Shown here: positions 38,184-46,329 of the stretch, one piece after another | Layout of the letters: each line of letters begins with the position of its first letter | Numbering within the stretch: the first letter of the stretch is position 1 | Assembly (NCBI RefSeq): GCF_033542235.1 | Contig: NZ_JAWRCU010000004.1 | Coordinates: forward strand, 248,001-312,000 | Length of the DNA stretch: 64,000 nucleotides | Reading direction: 5' to 3' | Source of the DNA: JAWRCU01 sp033542235 | GTDB taxonomy: Bacteria; Pseudomonadota; Alphaproteobacteria; Rhizobiales; Rhizobiaceae | Position numbers and translations under genes: made by a program | Notes under the pieces: generated by a model | Database searches by the model: none | What the model saw: the letters and a program-made list of their open reading frames with translations, nothing else | Told to the model about the DNA's origin: nothing

Positions 38184-39203
38184 ATGGGCGATGTCTACAT
38201 TCCAACCGTCTGGTCGCAACGCTACAGAAACCTGCCGGCCGCTGAACGGGCAGACGTGGACCAGGAGGTCGACAAGCGGTTGAAGGAGAGGACTGGGATC
38301 AGCCGCACTCTCGATCCCAAGAAGGACCACGATCTCGCCAACCGGTGGCTGCGCATCCGCGACGAGGTCATGGCGCAGATGGCCGGAAAGGGTACGCCCG
38401 ATCCGCGCAAGACCAGCCGCGGCCTGGCCTTCGGGTTGCCGTCGCCGATGAAGAATTTCGCGTTCCTGCTGCTTTACAACTACGACATCAACGACCACCG
38501 CCCGAAACCCGAGCACCTGAAAGTGCTCGATGGCGCGGTCGGTCCCCTGATGAATACGCCGGGACTGGACCTCCATATCGGCGTCATCGGCTATGCAAGC
38601 AGGACGGGCAGCGACGCGGACAACCAGATCCTGTCCGAGCGCCGGGCCGCCGAGATCGACAGATACCTGCGCAAGCTCGCCAAACCGTCCGTCTTCTTCT
38701 TCAAGGCGGGCGGCTCGGGTGAGAAGGACCAGGTATCGAAGACTGCCCAATATCGCGATGCCTGGCCGCTGCTGGAATCGCTCGACGAAGACGAGCGCGA
38801 CCGCTCGGTTGTCGTCATGATCCAGTGGCAGTCGATCGGCGTTATCGACGCGCTCAATCAGCCTAATGTCGATTGGGACAAGGCATTCGACCAGGCGGCT
38901 AGGCGAGCGGCATTGCTCTATGCGCTGGGGGCGTTCACCAAAGTCGCCGCTGATTATGCTCCCTCGCCCAAGGTCAAGGGGGTTCCCTCACCCTGGAACC
39001 CGGTGACAGGCTGGCCGAACAGCTGGACGAATGATCGGCCGGATGGTTGGGCCGTGATGAACGCCATTCGGCCCGAGATCATCAGTGACATCGAGCTGGC
39101 CGCCAAACGGAAGGGCCTCAACATCTCGCGCGATGAGATCGAGCGCCGCTACGAAGGGTGGCTGAAGAGCCCGACGAACAAGTGGGTGCCCCGCGCTCCA
39201 TAG
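38184..39203 (+). CDS. Cytosolic OmpA-like domain protein, unknown function
   Basis: A 339-residue protein without signal peptide or lipobox. Residues about 95-170 resemble the OmpA C-terminal peptidoglycan-binding fold: NYDINDHRPKPEHLKVLD, then IGVIGYASRTGSDADNQILS, then ERRAAEIDRYLRK. The family's usual HTD is here YAS. The flanking parts (residues 1-90 and 190-339, rich in Trp and Pro, such as PWNPVTGWPNSW) are not recognised. A gene for a HExxH protein starts 11 bp after the stop, so they are co-transcribed. A cytosolic OmpA-like fold fits a protein exported by an injection-type system, or a moonlighting fold; neither is shown by the sequence. Confidence 0.75.
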   Translation: MGDVYIPTVWSQRYRNLPAAERADVDQEVDKRLKERTGISRTLDPKKDHDLANRWLRIRDEVMAQMAGKGTPDPRKTSRGLAFGLPSPMKNFAFLLLYNYDINDHRPKPEHLKVLDGAVGPLMNTPGLDLHIGVIGYASRTGSDADNQILSERRAAEIDRYLRKLAKPSVFFFKAGGSGEKDQVSKTAQYRDAWPLLESLDEDERDRSVVVMIQWQSIGVIDALNQPNVDWDKAFDQAARRAALLYALGAFTKVAADYAPSPKVKGVPSPWNPVTGWPNSWTNDRPDGWAVMNAIRPEIISDIELAAKRKGLNISRDEIERRYEGWLKSPTNKWVPRAP

Positions 39204-39214
39204 GAAGGGTCTTC

Positions 39215-40141
39215 ATGCAGCCAAGCTTCTGCAGAGTCTGGAAAGAAATCGGCGTTGCTAAATGGACATGGGATGTCAGGCCGACCCTCATGATCCCGAT
39301 TCAGCGTCCGAGCCTGGTCCTGCTTCGCAACGCTGGCGGACACTGGCCCGCGGCCGGGCCGGGGCTCAGCATCACGCAGATCGACAAGGCCGGGGTCAGC
39401 GCCGCGCTCGACAGATATCTCGCGGGCTTCGACTTGACTGGCTCGCGCCGGAACGGTCTCAGCGGAGAGCTCGGGACGGCCATCCTGCTGGAGATCGCAA
39501 ACGGCGGCATCCTGCTTTCCGTCGATTCCAGGCATGCAGGCGCATCCTGGCTCAAGGCCGGTCGCGTCAGGCAGGAAGTGTACGTCAGTCGTCCCCTGGT
39601 GTCCGAGATTACCTTCAAGTTCCTGCACCATCTCGACGAGCGCGGAAACATGTTGCCCGTCACCCACAAGGATCCGGCGTTCGTACCCGAATGGATCTCC
39701 GACCTAGACTGGATCCTGGGAGGACAGGCCAATGTCTGGTTCGAGCTGCAAAAGGCAGAGCCGGTGAAGATCAACAGGCAGCTGGGCAGTCCAGTAAACG
39801 ACGTGGCGTTCAGGACCTACATCGCCCAGCATAAGGACGCGCTCGCGGACGTGACTGTGTTCCTGGTCGGCAAATGGAGCGGGAGCGGCCACGCCGGCGG
39901 AACATTCTTCACCGATTTGGGCGACGTGATCGCGCTCGCCGACAAACCGGGGATCCCGGTGGTCGAGGGCAACAATCCTTTCATCGTCACGCTTGCGCAC
40001 GAGCTCGTCCATTACGTGCTTCACTTTCGCGGCAACAAGCGCAACATCCACCACCTGCCAGACCAGCACGCGCTGCTGAACAAGCTGGTGGAATCGACCG
40101 TGGTGACGCCGTTTCTGCAGCAGGCGCTCAATCCGGGATGA
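39215..40141 (+). CDS. Putative HExxH zinc metalloprotease, unknown family
   Basis: A 308-residue protein without signal peptide. The zinc signature HELVH is at residues 262-266, in a hydrophobic helix (FIVTLAHELVHYVLHF). A following His-rich segment (NKRNIHHLPDQHALLNKLVEST) contains candidate third ligands. The overall look recalls effector-type proteases with a C-terminal HExxH. ATG 39215 has AGGAAGGG upstream; an earlier ATG at 39158 overlaps the preceding gene. It pairs with the OmpA-like gene just upstream. The substrate is unknown. Confidence 0.72.
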   Translation: MQPSFCRVWKEIGVAKWTWDVRPTLMIPIQRPSLVLLRNAGGHWPAAGPGLSITQIDKAGVSAALDRYLAGFDLTGSRRNGLSGELGTAILLEIANGGILLSVDSRHAGASWLKAGRVRQEVYVSRPLVSEITFKFLHHLDERGNMLPVTHKDPAFVPEWISDLDWILGGQANVWFELQKAEPVKINRQLGSPVNDVAFRTYIAQHKDALADVTVFLVGKWSGSGHAGGTFFTDLGDVIALADKPGIPVVEGNNPFIVTLAHELVHYVLHFRGNKRNIHHLPDQHALLNKLVESTVVTPFLQQALNPG

Positions 40142-40168
40142 GAGCGCCACGGTGTCTGCGCGCAGGTC

Positions 40169-40330
40169 TCATTCGTCCGAGATGTCGATAAGCCTCGGCA
40201 TTTCAGCCCTCCGCTCCTCCGCCGGCGCCGGCTGGGGCGGCATGGCGCCGCTGCGCCGCTCGGAGGCGTAGTTGTCGTATCGCCGGGCTGTAGCCGCCTC
40301 TCCCTCGACCGCGCCTTTGAGATGGCTCAA
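40169..40330 (-). CDS. Small ORF carrying the MFS C-terminal tail
   Basis: A 53-residue frame beginning at TTG 40330, which overlaps the stop of the zinc-finger gene as TTGA, and ending at TGA 40169. It contains ASERRSGAMPPQPAPAE, identical to the last 17 residues of the MFS protein at 42410, and then continues with EERRAEMPRLIDISDE. The matching DNA is the 52-bp repeat at 40218-40269. It is either a real coupled small gene or the displaced end of a gene broken by insertion. No ribosome site is obvious. Confidence 0.45.
   Translation of the reverse strand: MSHLKGAVEGEAATARRYDNYASERRSGAMPPQPAPAEERRAEMPRLIDISDE
40218..40269. repeat. 52-bp direct repeat, left copy
   Basis: Identical at 51 of 52 positions to 42414-42465 and in the same orientation. 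The right copy is the 3' end of the MFS gene including part of its last 17 codons. The two copies bracket the zinc-finger and reductase genes. Both are read in the same frame. Confidence 0.9.
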
Positions 40331-40635
40331 TAGAAATGCGGGATGGGACCGTTCTGCGGCGTGACACGATCGCCGAGGTCCAGAAAGACCTCATCGACAT
40401 AGCACCATCCCCACCCCTCGGGCGGATCATAACCCTCGATTATGGGGTGGCCGGTCGCCCGAAAGTGTTTCGTGGCATGGCGGTTGGGTGAGTCGTCGCA
40501 GCAGCCGACATGCCCGCAGGTGCGGCAAAGACGCAGGTGCACCCAAGCCGAGCCACTCTTCAAGCATTCCTCGCAGCCGAGCGCGCTCGGGGTAACATCT
40601 CGGATGTCTGCGGCGTGGCTGCATTCGAATGCCAT
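40327..40635 (-). CDS. UBP-type zinc finger protein
   Basis: A 102-residue stand-alone zf-UBP domain. Cys and His ligands are visible in FECSHAADI, LGCEECLKSG, LRLCRTCGHVGCCDDS and NRHATKHFRATGHP. In eukaryotes this fold binds the ubiquitin tail. Bacteria have no ubiquitin, and here the finger always seems to travel with a reductase. Its ATG overlaps the reductase stop by one base (TGATG), so the two are translationally coupled. Confidence 0.93.
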   Translation of the reverse strand: MAFECSHAADIRDVTPSALGCEECLKSGSAWVHLRLCRTCGHVGCCDDSPNRHATKHFRATGHPIIEGYDPPEGWGWCYVDEVFLDLGDRVTPQNGPIPHFY

Positions 40636-42326
40636 CAGACTCTCCTCACCAGTTCAGGCGCAGTGGCGCGGCCATTTTGTGCGAGCCGAGCGTGCAGCGC
40701 TGCCACCACCTGTGCACCTTCACCGACAGCGGCTGCCACGCGTTTGATCGATCCAGAGCGCACGTCGCCGATGGCGAAGACCCCGGTGCGCTTCGTCTCC
40801 AGCGGGTGTTCCTGGCCCGCGAGCGCTCCGGTGCGGATGAACCCCTTATCGTCCAGCGCGATGTCGCTTCGCACGAGCCAGTCGGTGTTCGGTTCAGCGC
40901 CAATGAACAAAAATAGATGTCGGATGGCACGCGCCATTTCTCTGTCGTCATCGCGGCGTCGCCAGCGAACCGCTTCTAGAACGCCTCCCTGGCCTTCCAG
41001 GGCCGTAACCTCAGTATTCGTCAGCACTTCAATGTTCGGCTGCGCTTTGATGCGCTCGACGAGGTAGGTTGACATACTCGCCTCAAGGCTCTCGCGGCGC
41101 GCTAGCAGCCATACCTTCCTCGCTTGACCTGAGAGAAAAACAGCCGCTTGCCCGGCGGAATTGCCTGCCCCAACCAGCGCCACCTCCTGACCGCTGCAGA
41201 GCCGGGCTTCGATCGGGGAGGCCCAGTAGTGCACGCATGTTCCTTCGAACTCGGCGAGGTTGGCCATATCGAGGCGGCGATAACGCGCGCCGCTCGCCAA
41301 GACGACGGTTCGTGCCCGGACCATCTCGCCGTCACCGACGCTCAGCTGATGATACTCGCCGGTTGTATCCGGCGCATCGATCAGCTGCATCGCCTCATCC
41401 GGTATCGCCGTCTCTACGCCGAACTTCTGGGCCTGGTTGTAGGCGCGCGCCATGAGCGCCATTCCTGAAATTCCTGTTGGGAAGCCGAGGTAGTTCTCGA
41501 TACGTGCGGAGGCGCCGGCTTGTCCGCCGAAAGCCCGACAATCGAGCACCAGCACCGATAATCCCTCCGACGCGGCATAGACTGCTGCAGCCAGACCGGC
41601 CGGTCCTGCACCGACGATCGCCACGTCGTAGAGCCTCGTTGCATCGATTGGACGCACCAGGCCGAGGCAGCGGGCGAGCTCGATCTCCCCAGGATTTAGC
41701 AGAAGCCGACCGTTCGGACACAGCACCATCGGCAGATGATGAGGGTCGACATCAAACCGCTCAATCATCGTCTTCGCACAAGGGTCACTTGCCGAATCCA
41801 GCACGCGAAGCGGCAGACCATTGCGTGCAAGAAAGCCTTGCAGCCGCAACACGTCGGCGCCGTCCACTTGACCGATGATGACAGGTCCGCTGTCACCGCT
41901 CTCCAGCAGGCCGACGCGCCGTAGGATCAGGGCCCTCATGATGCGTTCGCCGAGATTGGCCTCCTGGACAATGAGGTCGCGCAGTCTCTGCGAAGGGATG
42001 ACAAGCGCCTCTACCGCTCCAATTGCTTCGGCATTAACGAGCGACGGCCTAGAAGAGAGCTGTGCTAGCTCGCCGACGAAACCGCCGGGGCCATGTGTGA
42101 CGATGATCTCCCGCTGACCGATGCTGCTCTTTTGACTGATCTCCACGTTGCCCGCCAGGACGACGACGATTCCCGGAGCCACGTCACCGGCATTGAATAT
42201 GCGTTCGCCCGACGCGTAGGAGGTCGCCTGGCCGAAACGGCCCATGCGGTCGATTTCGGTCGCAGCCAGAATCGGAAACGCCTGGTCGCGGCGGGTGATG
42301 TAGGTCGCACCGGAAGTGAGGGACAT
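40635..42326 (-). CDS. Fused cNMP-binding / thioredoxin-reductase-like flavoprotein lacking CxxC
   Basis: A 563-residue fusion. Residues 15-135 are a cyclic-nucleotide-binding domain, residues about 148-222 a thioredoxin/glutaredoxin-like linker, and residues 233-550 an FAD/NAD(P) reductase. The FAD site is VGAGPAGLAAAVYAASEG (from 238) and the NADP site VGAGNSAGQAA (from 385). The redox-active CATC of thioredoxin reductase is replaced by WASP at residues 368-371, so it cannot reduce thioredoxin in the usual way. The linker has single cysteines (Cys183, Cys203). It may serve as a ferredoxin/flavodoxin-type or sensor flavoenzyme. Coupled to the zinc-finger gene. Confidence 0.93.
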   Translation of the reverse strand: MSLTSGATYITRRDQAFPILAATEIDRMGRFGQATSYASGERIFNAGDVAPGIVVVLAGNVEISQKSSIGQREIIVTHGPGGFVGELAQLSSRPSLVNAEAIGAVEALVIPSQRLRDLIVQEANLGERIMRALILRRVGLLESGDSGPVIIGQVDGADVLRLQGFLARNGLPLRVLDSASDPCAKTMIERFDVDPHHLPMVLCPNGRLLLNPGEIELARCLGLVRPIDATRLYDVAIVGAGPAGLAAAVYAASEGLSVLVLDCRAFGGQAGASARIENYLGFPTGISGMALMARAYNQAQKFGVETAIPDEAMQLIDAPDTTGEYHQLSVGDGEMVRARTVVLASGARYRRLDMANLAEFEGTCVHYWASPIEARLCSGQEVALVGAGNSAGQAAVFLSGQARKVWLLARRESLEASMSTYLVERIKAQPNIEVLTNTEVTALEGQGGVLEAVRWRRRDDDREMARAIRHLFLFIGAEPNTDWLVRSDIALDDKGFIRTGALAGQEHPLETKRTGVFAIGDVRSGSIKRVAAAVGEGAQVVAALHARLAQNGRATAPELVRRV

Positions 42327-42409
42327 GGCTCATTGCTAGCAGATTTGAAGGTTGAACGCATCACTCATAGGAGCGTCAACGCGAGGCCTCGGCCTGTTCA
42401 GATCGCCGG

Positions 42410-43594
42410 CTATTCCGCCGGCGCCGGCTGGGGCGGCATGGCGCCACTGCGCCGCTCGGAGGCGTGGGATGTGAACGCGACGGCGGTTGCCACGATCATG
42501 GCCGCGATACCGAGCAGCGGCAGGCTGCGATAACCGAAGCCGCTGTTGAGCAGCGTCGCGCCGAGGAAAGCCGCAAGCGCGATGCCGATATTGAAGCCGG
42601 AAGGAATGAGCGACGAGGCAAGGTTAGGGGCGTCGGCCGTCCAGCCGAGGATCCGGGTCTGGACGCAGGTGCCGATAGAGAAGTTCAGCCCGCCCCACAG
42701 CGTCAGAGCCGCGACCATCGGCAGAGGGTAGGGGCTGACGGCATAGATCGTTGCGAGCACGACAGCCTGGAGCGCCAGCATCGCGATCAGCGAGGACATC
42801 AGTTTCCAGTCCGCGAGCCTGCCGCCGACGAAAACGCCGAGCGTCGAGCCGACGCCGTTGAGAAGCAGCACCCAAGGCACGTACTCCTCGCCCAGGCCGG
42901 TTACCTCCTTGAGCATCGGCGCGATGTAGGTGAATGGCACGAACTGGCCGATCATCAGCATCAGCATGATGATCAGCGACGTCCACACCTGCTGGCGACC
43001 GAGCGCGCGCACCTCTTTCATGAAGCCTGCGGGGCTCGCGGGCGATCGCGAACCGCGCGGCAGCAATGCGATCATCGCCACCGTTGCCATCAGGCCGAGG
43101 GCGAACATCGCCCAGAAGGTGGATCGCCAGCCCCAGAGATTGCCTATTGCCGTGCCGGCCGGCACGCCGATGATGTTGGAGACGGTGAGCCCTGCCAGGA
43201 CCAGGGCTACGGCCCGGCCGCGCTGGGCTTCGGGCACCAGGCTGGTCGCGACCACCATGGCGACCCCGAAATAGGCACCGTGCGCGACCGCGATGGCGAA
43301 GCGGAGCAGAAGCATCGAAGCGAAGCTTGGCGCCAGCGCGCAGGCGGCCTGTCCGATGGTGAAGGCGATCGCGAGCCCAAGAAGCAGCGACTTGCGGGAG
43401 AGCCGTGCGGTGGCGAGCGTCAGCAGCGGGCCGCCGATCGCGATACCCAGTGCATAGCCGGAGACAAGATAACCGGCGCTAGGGACTGATACATCAAGCC
43501 CTTCCGCCACTTGCGGCAGCACCCCCGCGATCACGAACTCTGTCGTGCCAAAGGCGAATGCGGCGATAAAAAGAGCAATGAGGGGCAGCGGCAT
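42410..43594 (-). CDS. MFS transporter (DHA1 family, AraJ/YdhP-like)
   Basis: A 394-residue protein with about 12 transmembrane helices, starting LPLIALFIAAFAFGTTEFVIAGVLPQ, the classical TM1 of the drug:H+ antiporter group. Loop 2-3 reads LATARLSRKSLLLG. It exports an unidentified small molecule. The last 17 residues are encoded by a 52-bp segment that occurs again at 40218-40269. That makes its present C-terminus suspect: it may have been longer before the neighbouring segment arrived. A 83-bp gap separates it from the reductase gene. Confidence 0.93.
   Translation of the reverse strand: MPLPLIALFIAAFAFGTTEFVIAGVLPQVAEGLDVSVPSAGYLVSGYALGIAIGGPLLTLATARLSRKSLLLGLAIAFTIGQAACALAPSFASMLLLRFAIAVAHGAYFGVAMVVATSLVPEAQRGRAVALVLAGLTVSNIIGVPAGTAIGNLWGWRSTFWAMFALGLMATVAMIALLPRGSRSPASPAGFMKEVRALGRQQVWTSLIIMLMLMIGQFVPFTYIAPMLKEVTGLGEEYVPWVLLLNGVGSTLGVFVGGRLADWKLMSSLIAMLALQAVVLATIYAVSPYPLPMVAALTLWGGLNFSIGTCVQTRILGWTADAPNLASSLIPSGFNIGIALAAFLGATLLNSGFGYRSLPLLGIAAMIVATAVAFTSHASERRSGAMPPQPAPAE
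42414..42465. repeat. 52-bp direct repeat, right copy
   Basis: Partner of 40218-40269 with one mismatch. It forms the 3' coding end of the MFS gene. See the left copy for consequences. Confidence 0.9.
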
Positions 43595-43731
43595 GAGAAC
43601 TCCGCCGGCGGGGCGGTTTCGGTTGAAGCGGCCTCAAACCATGGAGCGCCGGCGCACGCAATCCACAAATTCTGGGCTAGAGTTTAGGTTTTCTTCAACA
43701 TGGGCGCGGTGAGGTTCGTCACGGCAGGACT

Positions 43732-45393
43732 TCAACTCGCCTTAAGCCGGGAGCCGCCGAGCAGGCCCTGTTCTTCCAGAACGGGATAGGCGATCGAGGC
43801 GAGCAGGGAATTGATCTCCTTCAGGTCGCGGATCGTATCGAGGTGGATGGAGCTCGTCTCGAGGCTCTTCGCCGTGCCGGCGCGCAGCCTCTGGAAATGA
43901 CTCTGGCTCGACCGCTTCTCGAGGTCGCGAAGCCGCTCCTTCTCGCGCACGACGAGGCGCGCGGTCTCGGCATCGCGCGACACCAGCACGTTGAAGGCGA
44001 GCCTGGCGTTGGCGAGCACTGAAGCATGGAAGGCAAGCAGCTCGTTCCATCCCTCACGCGTGAATTCCACGCCCCGATCGAACTTCTTGCGCACATGCAC
44101 GAGCATGTTGCGCACGATGATGTCGCCGACCTGCTCGAGCTTGACGCAGGCGCCGATCAGTTCCTGGCAGCGCAGCGCCTCGGCTTCGGTAAGCGTGTGC
44201 TGCGTCATCCTGGCGAGGTAGAGCTTGATTGCCGCGTACTGGCGATCGACACGGTCGTCGAGGGCGGCGAGCGCCTTTATCTGCTGTGGGCTTGCATCTT
44301 CGTAGAGCTCGATGATGCGCTTCAACATGATCTCGACAGTTTCGCAGACCCGCACCACCTCGCGGGTGGCGTTGGCGAGCGCCTGGCGAGGCGTGTCCAG
44401 CACGCTCTCGTCGAGCGCGCTGAGCTCCGTCGCAGCAAGGGTCTCCGCAGGCGGCGGTGCGCCCAGCGACACGAATTTCTCCGAGGCGCGATAGATCAAT
44501 CCTGCGAACGGCACTCCTGCCAGCAAGACCAGGCAATTGAAAAGAATATGGGCATTGACGATCCGGGTGGCTTCGGTCGCACCGAGAAAGCCGACCGGCG
44601 GCTTCAGCCACAGAAAGGCGACCAGCATGAGCAGCGAGCCGGCGCCGCGCATCATCAGATTGGCAGTCGGCACGACGCGCACGCCCGGAGCCTCATGGCG
44701 GGTGAGGAGCGGCGCGATGACGGAGCTGCCGAGATTGACGCCGAGCACCAGCACGATGCCGAGCTCGGTTGGGATCAAGCCCCGGCCGGCGAGCGTCACC
44801 AACAGGAGCACCGCGGCAATGCTCGAATGGAACAGCCAGGTGAGGATGGCCGCAAGCAGGTAGGCGGTGATCGGATCGCCAGAGAAATAGTCGACGACCA
44901 CCGGAAGCAGCCGGCTGTCGCGGAGCGGCTCCGAAGCCTGGCCGATCATCAACAGGGACAGGATGAGAAGGCCGATGCCGACGAGGATGCGGCCAAGCTG
45001 GCGCCAGGCGCGCCGTTCGGTGGTCATGAACATCGCTGTTCCCACGATCAGGCAGACCGGCACCAGCAGGCTGAGATCGAAGCTGAGGAGCTTGACCACG
45101 AGCGCTGAGCCGATCTCGGCGCCGCGCACGGCAAGCTGACCGATCATACCCTCGACGATGCCGGCGCCGGCGAAGGAACCGACGAGGAGGGTAACTGCGG
45201 TGGAGCTCTGGAAGGCGATCGCAAGGGCTGCGCCCGCAATCACCGCAAGAAGCGGGTTCCGCATCGTGGCGCGCAGTTCGTGGCGCAGCAGGTCGCCATA
45301 GGCGCGCTCGACGCCGGTCCTCACCATGCGGGTAGCCCACAACAGCAGGGCCACGGCCCCACCGAGATGCAAGAGGATGACCGAGCCGCTCAT
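43732..45393 (-). CDS. Na/Pi-cotransporter II-related protein with PhoU-like tail
   Basis: A 553-residue protein. The membrane part (residues 1-320) has the two inverted repeats of the NptA/YjbB family, each with a Gln/His-Ser-Ser motif (AFQSSTAVTLLVGSFAGAG and LFHSSIAAVLLLVTLA). The cytoplasmic part (about 340-553) is PhoU-like, all-helical. It moves phosphate, probably outward, with sodium. ATG 45393 starts the first helix; a TTG at 45423 would add ten polar residues. No Pho-box-like repeat was seen upstream. Confidence 0.92.
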   Translation of the reverse strand: MSGSVILLHLGGAVALLLWATRMVRTGVERAYGDLLRHELRATMRNPLLAVIAGAALAIAFQSSTAVTLLVGSFAGAGIVEGMIGQLAVRGAEIGSALVVKLLSFDLSLLVPVCLIVGTAMFMTTERRAWRQLGRILVGIGLLILSLLMIGQASEPLRDSRLLPVVVDYFSGDPITAYLLAAILTWLFHSSIAAVLLLVTLAGRGLIPTELGIVLVLGVNLGSSVIAPLLTRHEAPGVRVVPTANLMMRGAGSLLMLVAFLWLKPPVGFLGATEATRIVNAHILFNCLVLLAGVPFAGLIYRASEKFVSLGAPPPAETLAATELSALDESVLDTPRQALANATREVVRVCETVEIMLKRIIELYEDASPQQIKALAALDDRVDRQYAAIKLYLARMTQHTLTEAEALRCQELIGACVKLEQVGDIIVRNMLVHVRKKFDRGVEFTREGWNELLAFHASVLANARLAFNVLVSRDAETARLVVREKERLRDLEKRSSQSHFQRLRAGTAKSLETSSIHLDTIRDLKEINSLLASIAYPVLEEQGLLGGSRLKAS

Positions 45394-45705
45394 CGAAACA
45401 TGCAACCGCCTTTCGCGGGACAAATCAGGTTCAAAGTCAGCTCACAATAACCAAAAGCGTCTTAGTCGGCTAATAAAATCGGCAGGTTTTCTGCCTCTTG
45501 ACTGCCCGACTCCGCTTGTTGTGCGCGAAATCATGGCAGGCAAAGCGAACGGTAAAAAGGCGGCCAGGTTCCGTTGCGACAGCTGACATCGGACGTGATC
45601 AACCGCGTCTAACCCTAAGACCCCATTACGGAAATGTAATAAACATGTTCAGTTTCAGTTCACCTTCGCAGCGATAAATTCGCGAGCGTTACGAAGGAGA
45701 CTTTC
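45394..45705. other. Divergent promoter gap
   Basis: 312 bp between the Na/Pi gene (minus) and the RcnB-like gene (plus). It is AT-richer than its surroundings, especially 45440-45480 and 45625-45680, as expected for two divergent promoters. A GAAGGAG ribosome site lies at its right end. I see no gene and no clear operator. Confidence 0.5.
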
Positions 45706-46125
45706 ATGAAACGCTTTATCCTCGCTGCTCTCGCCACCGCGACGCTCCTTGGCCCGACCCTCCAGGGTCAGGCGGCGCCGCTAATCGAGCCGAGCCGGCC
45801 TCAGTCGAACCTGGTCCAAGTGGACTGGAAGCCGCACGCCGAAAAGAGGGTTGTGGTCAAGGACAGGACCGTAGTGCACAAGGACAGGACGGTAGTGCAT
45901 AGGGACAGGACAGTAGTGCACAAGTGGCCGAATAAGCCGGTCGCGCACAACAAGTGGCGAAACGGACAGAGATACGCAAATTGGAAGCGCTATCGGCCGG
46001 TTGAATATCGCCACTACGGTCTGCATCGTCCCGGCCCTGGCCAGAGGTGGATTCGCGTAGACAATGACTTCCTTCTGGTCGGCATCGCGAGCGGCATCAT
46101 TGCAGGCGTGGTCGCCGCGCACTAA
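45706..46125 (+). CDS. RcnB-like periplasmic protein with heptad tandem repeat
   Basis: A 139-residue protein with a signal peptide (FILAALATATLLGPTLQGQAA). Three exact-length copies of K/R-DRTVVH-type heptads (residues about 52-72) follow, and then the RcnB-type C-terminal domain (EYRHYGLHRPGPGQRWIRVDNDFLLVGIASGII). RcnB in Escherichia coli helps nickel/cobalt balance in the periplasm; rhizobial relatives are numerous and mostly unstudied. The repeated DRTVVH(K) segment is basic and His-bearing, so metal or envelope binding is possible. The ribosome site GAAGGAG is strong. Confidence 0.85.
   Translation: MKRFILAALATATLLGPTLQGQAAPLIEPSRPQSNLVQVDWKPHAEKRVVVKDRTVVHKDRTVVHRDRTVVHKWPNKPVAHNKWRNGQRYANWKRYRPVEYRHYGLHRPGPGQRWIRVDNDFLLVGIASGIIAGVVAAH
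45859..45921 (+). repeat. 21-bp in-frame tandem repeat, three copies
   Basis: Units of 21 bp at 45859-45879, 45880-45900 and 45901-45921 encode three heptads ending in TVVH inside the RcnB-like protein. Differences are at a few positions only, which suggests recent duplication. Confidence 0.85.
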
Positions 46126-46153
46126 CCGGTTCGAGGGATCGGCTGGATAGAGG

Positions 46154-46177
46154 AGGGCGGTCCAAGGGGCCGCCCTT
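46154..46177 (+). terminator. Hairpin between RcnB-like gene and dnaG
   Basis: Arms agggcgg (46154-46160) and ccgccct (46170-46176) follow the RcnB-like stop by 28 bp. Only a short T/A stretch follows. A probable terminator for the upstream gene. Confidence 0.5.
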
Positions 46178-46329
46178 AATCGTTAAGTGCTATGGGCTGA
46201 AGGCCAGTCCGCAACTTGGCCGCGCAATGCAGTTGTGTCAGCCGCGTCCAACTGTGGAAACCGTGTACGGAGAACATCCGCTCGTTCATTATGCCGCACA
46301 ACGGTATATGAAGGGCCCAAAGGCTGCCA

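Noticed and set aside
44026..45108. 360-codon open frame antisense to the Na/Pi transporter
   Set aside because: Composition is that of an antisense shadow and the transporter motifs are clear on the other strand.
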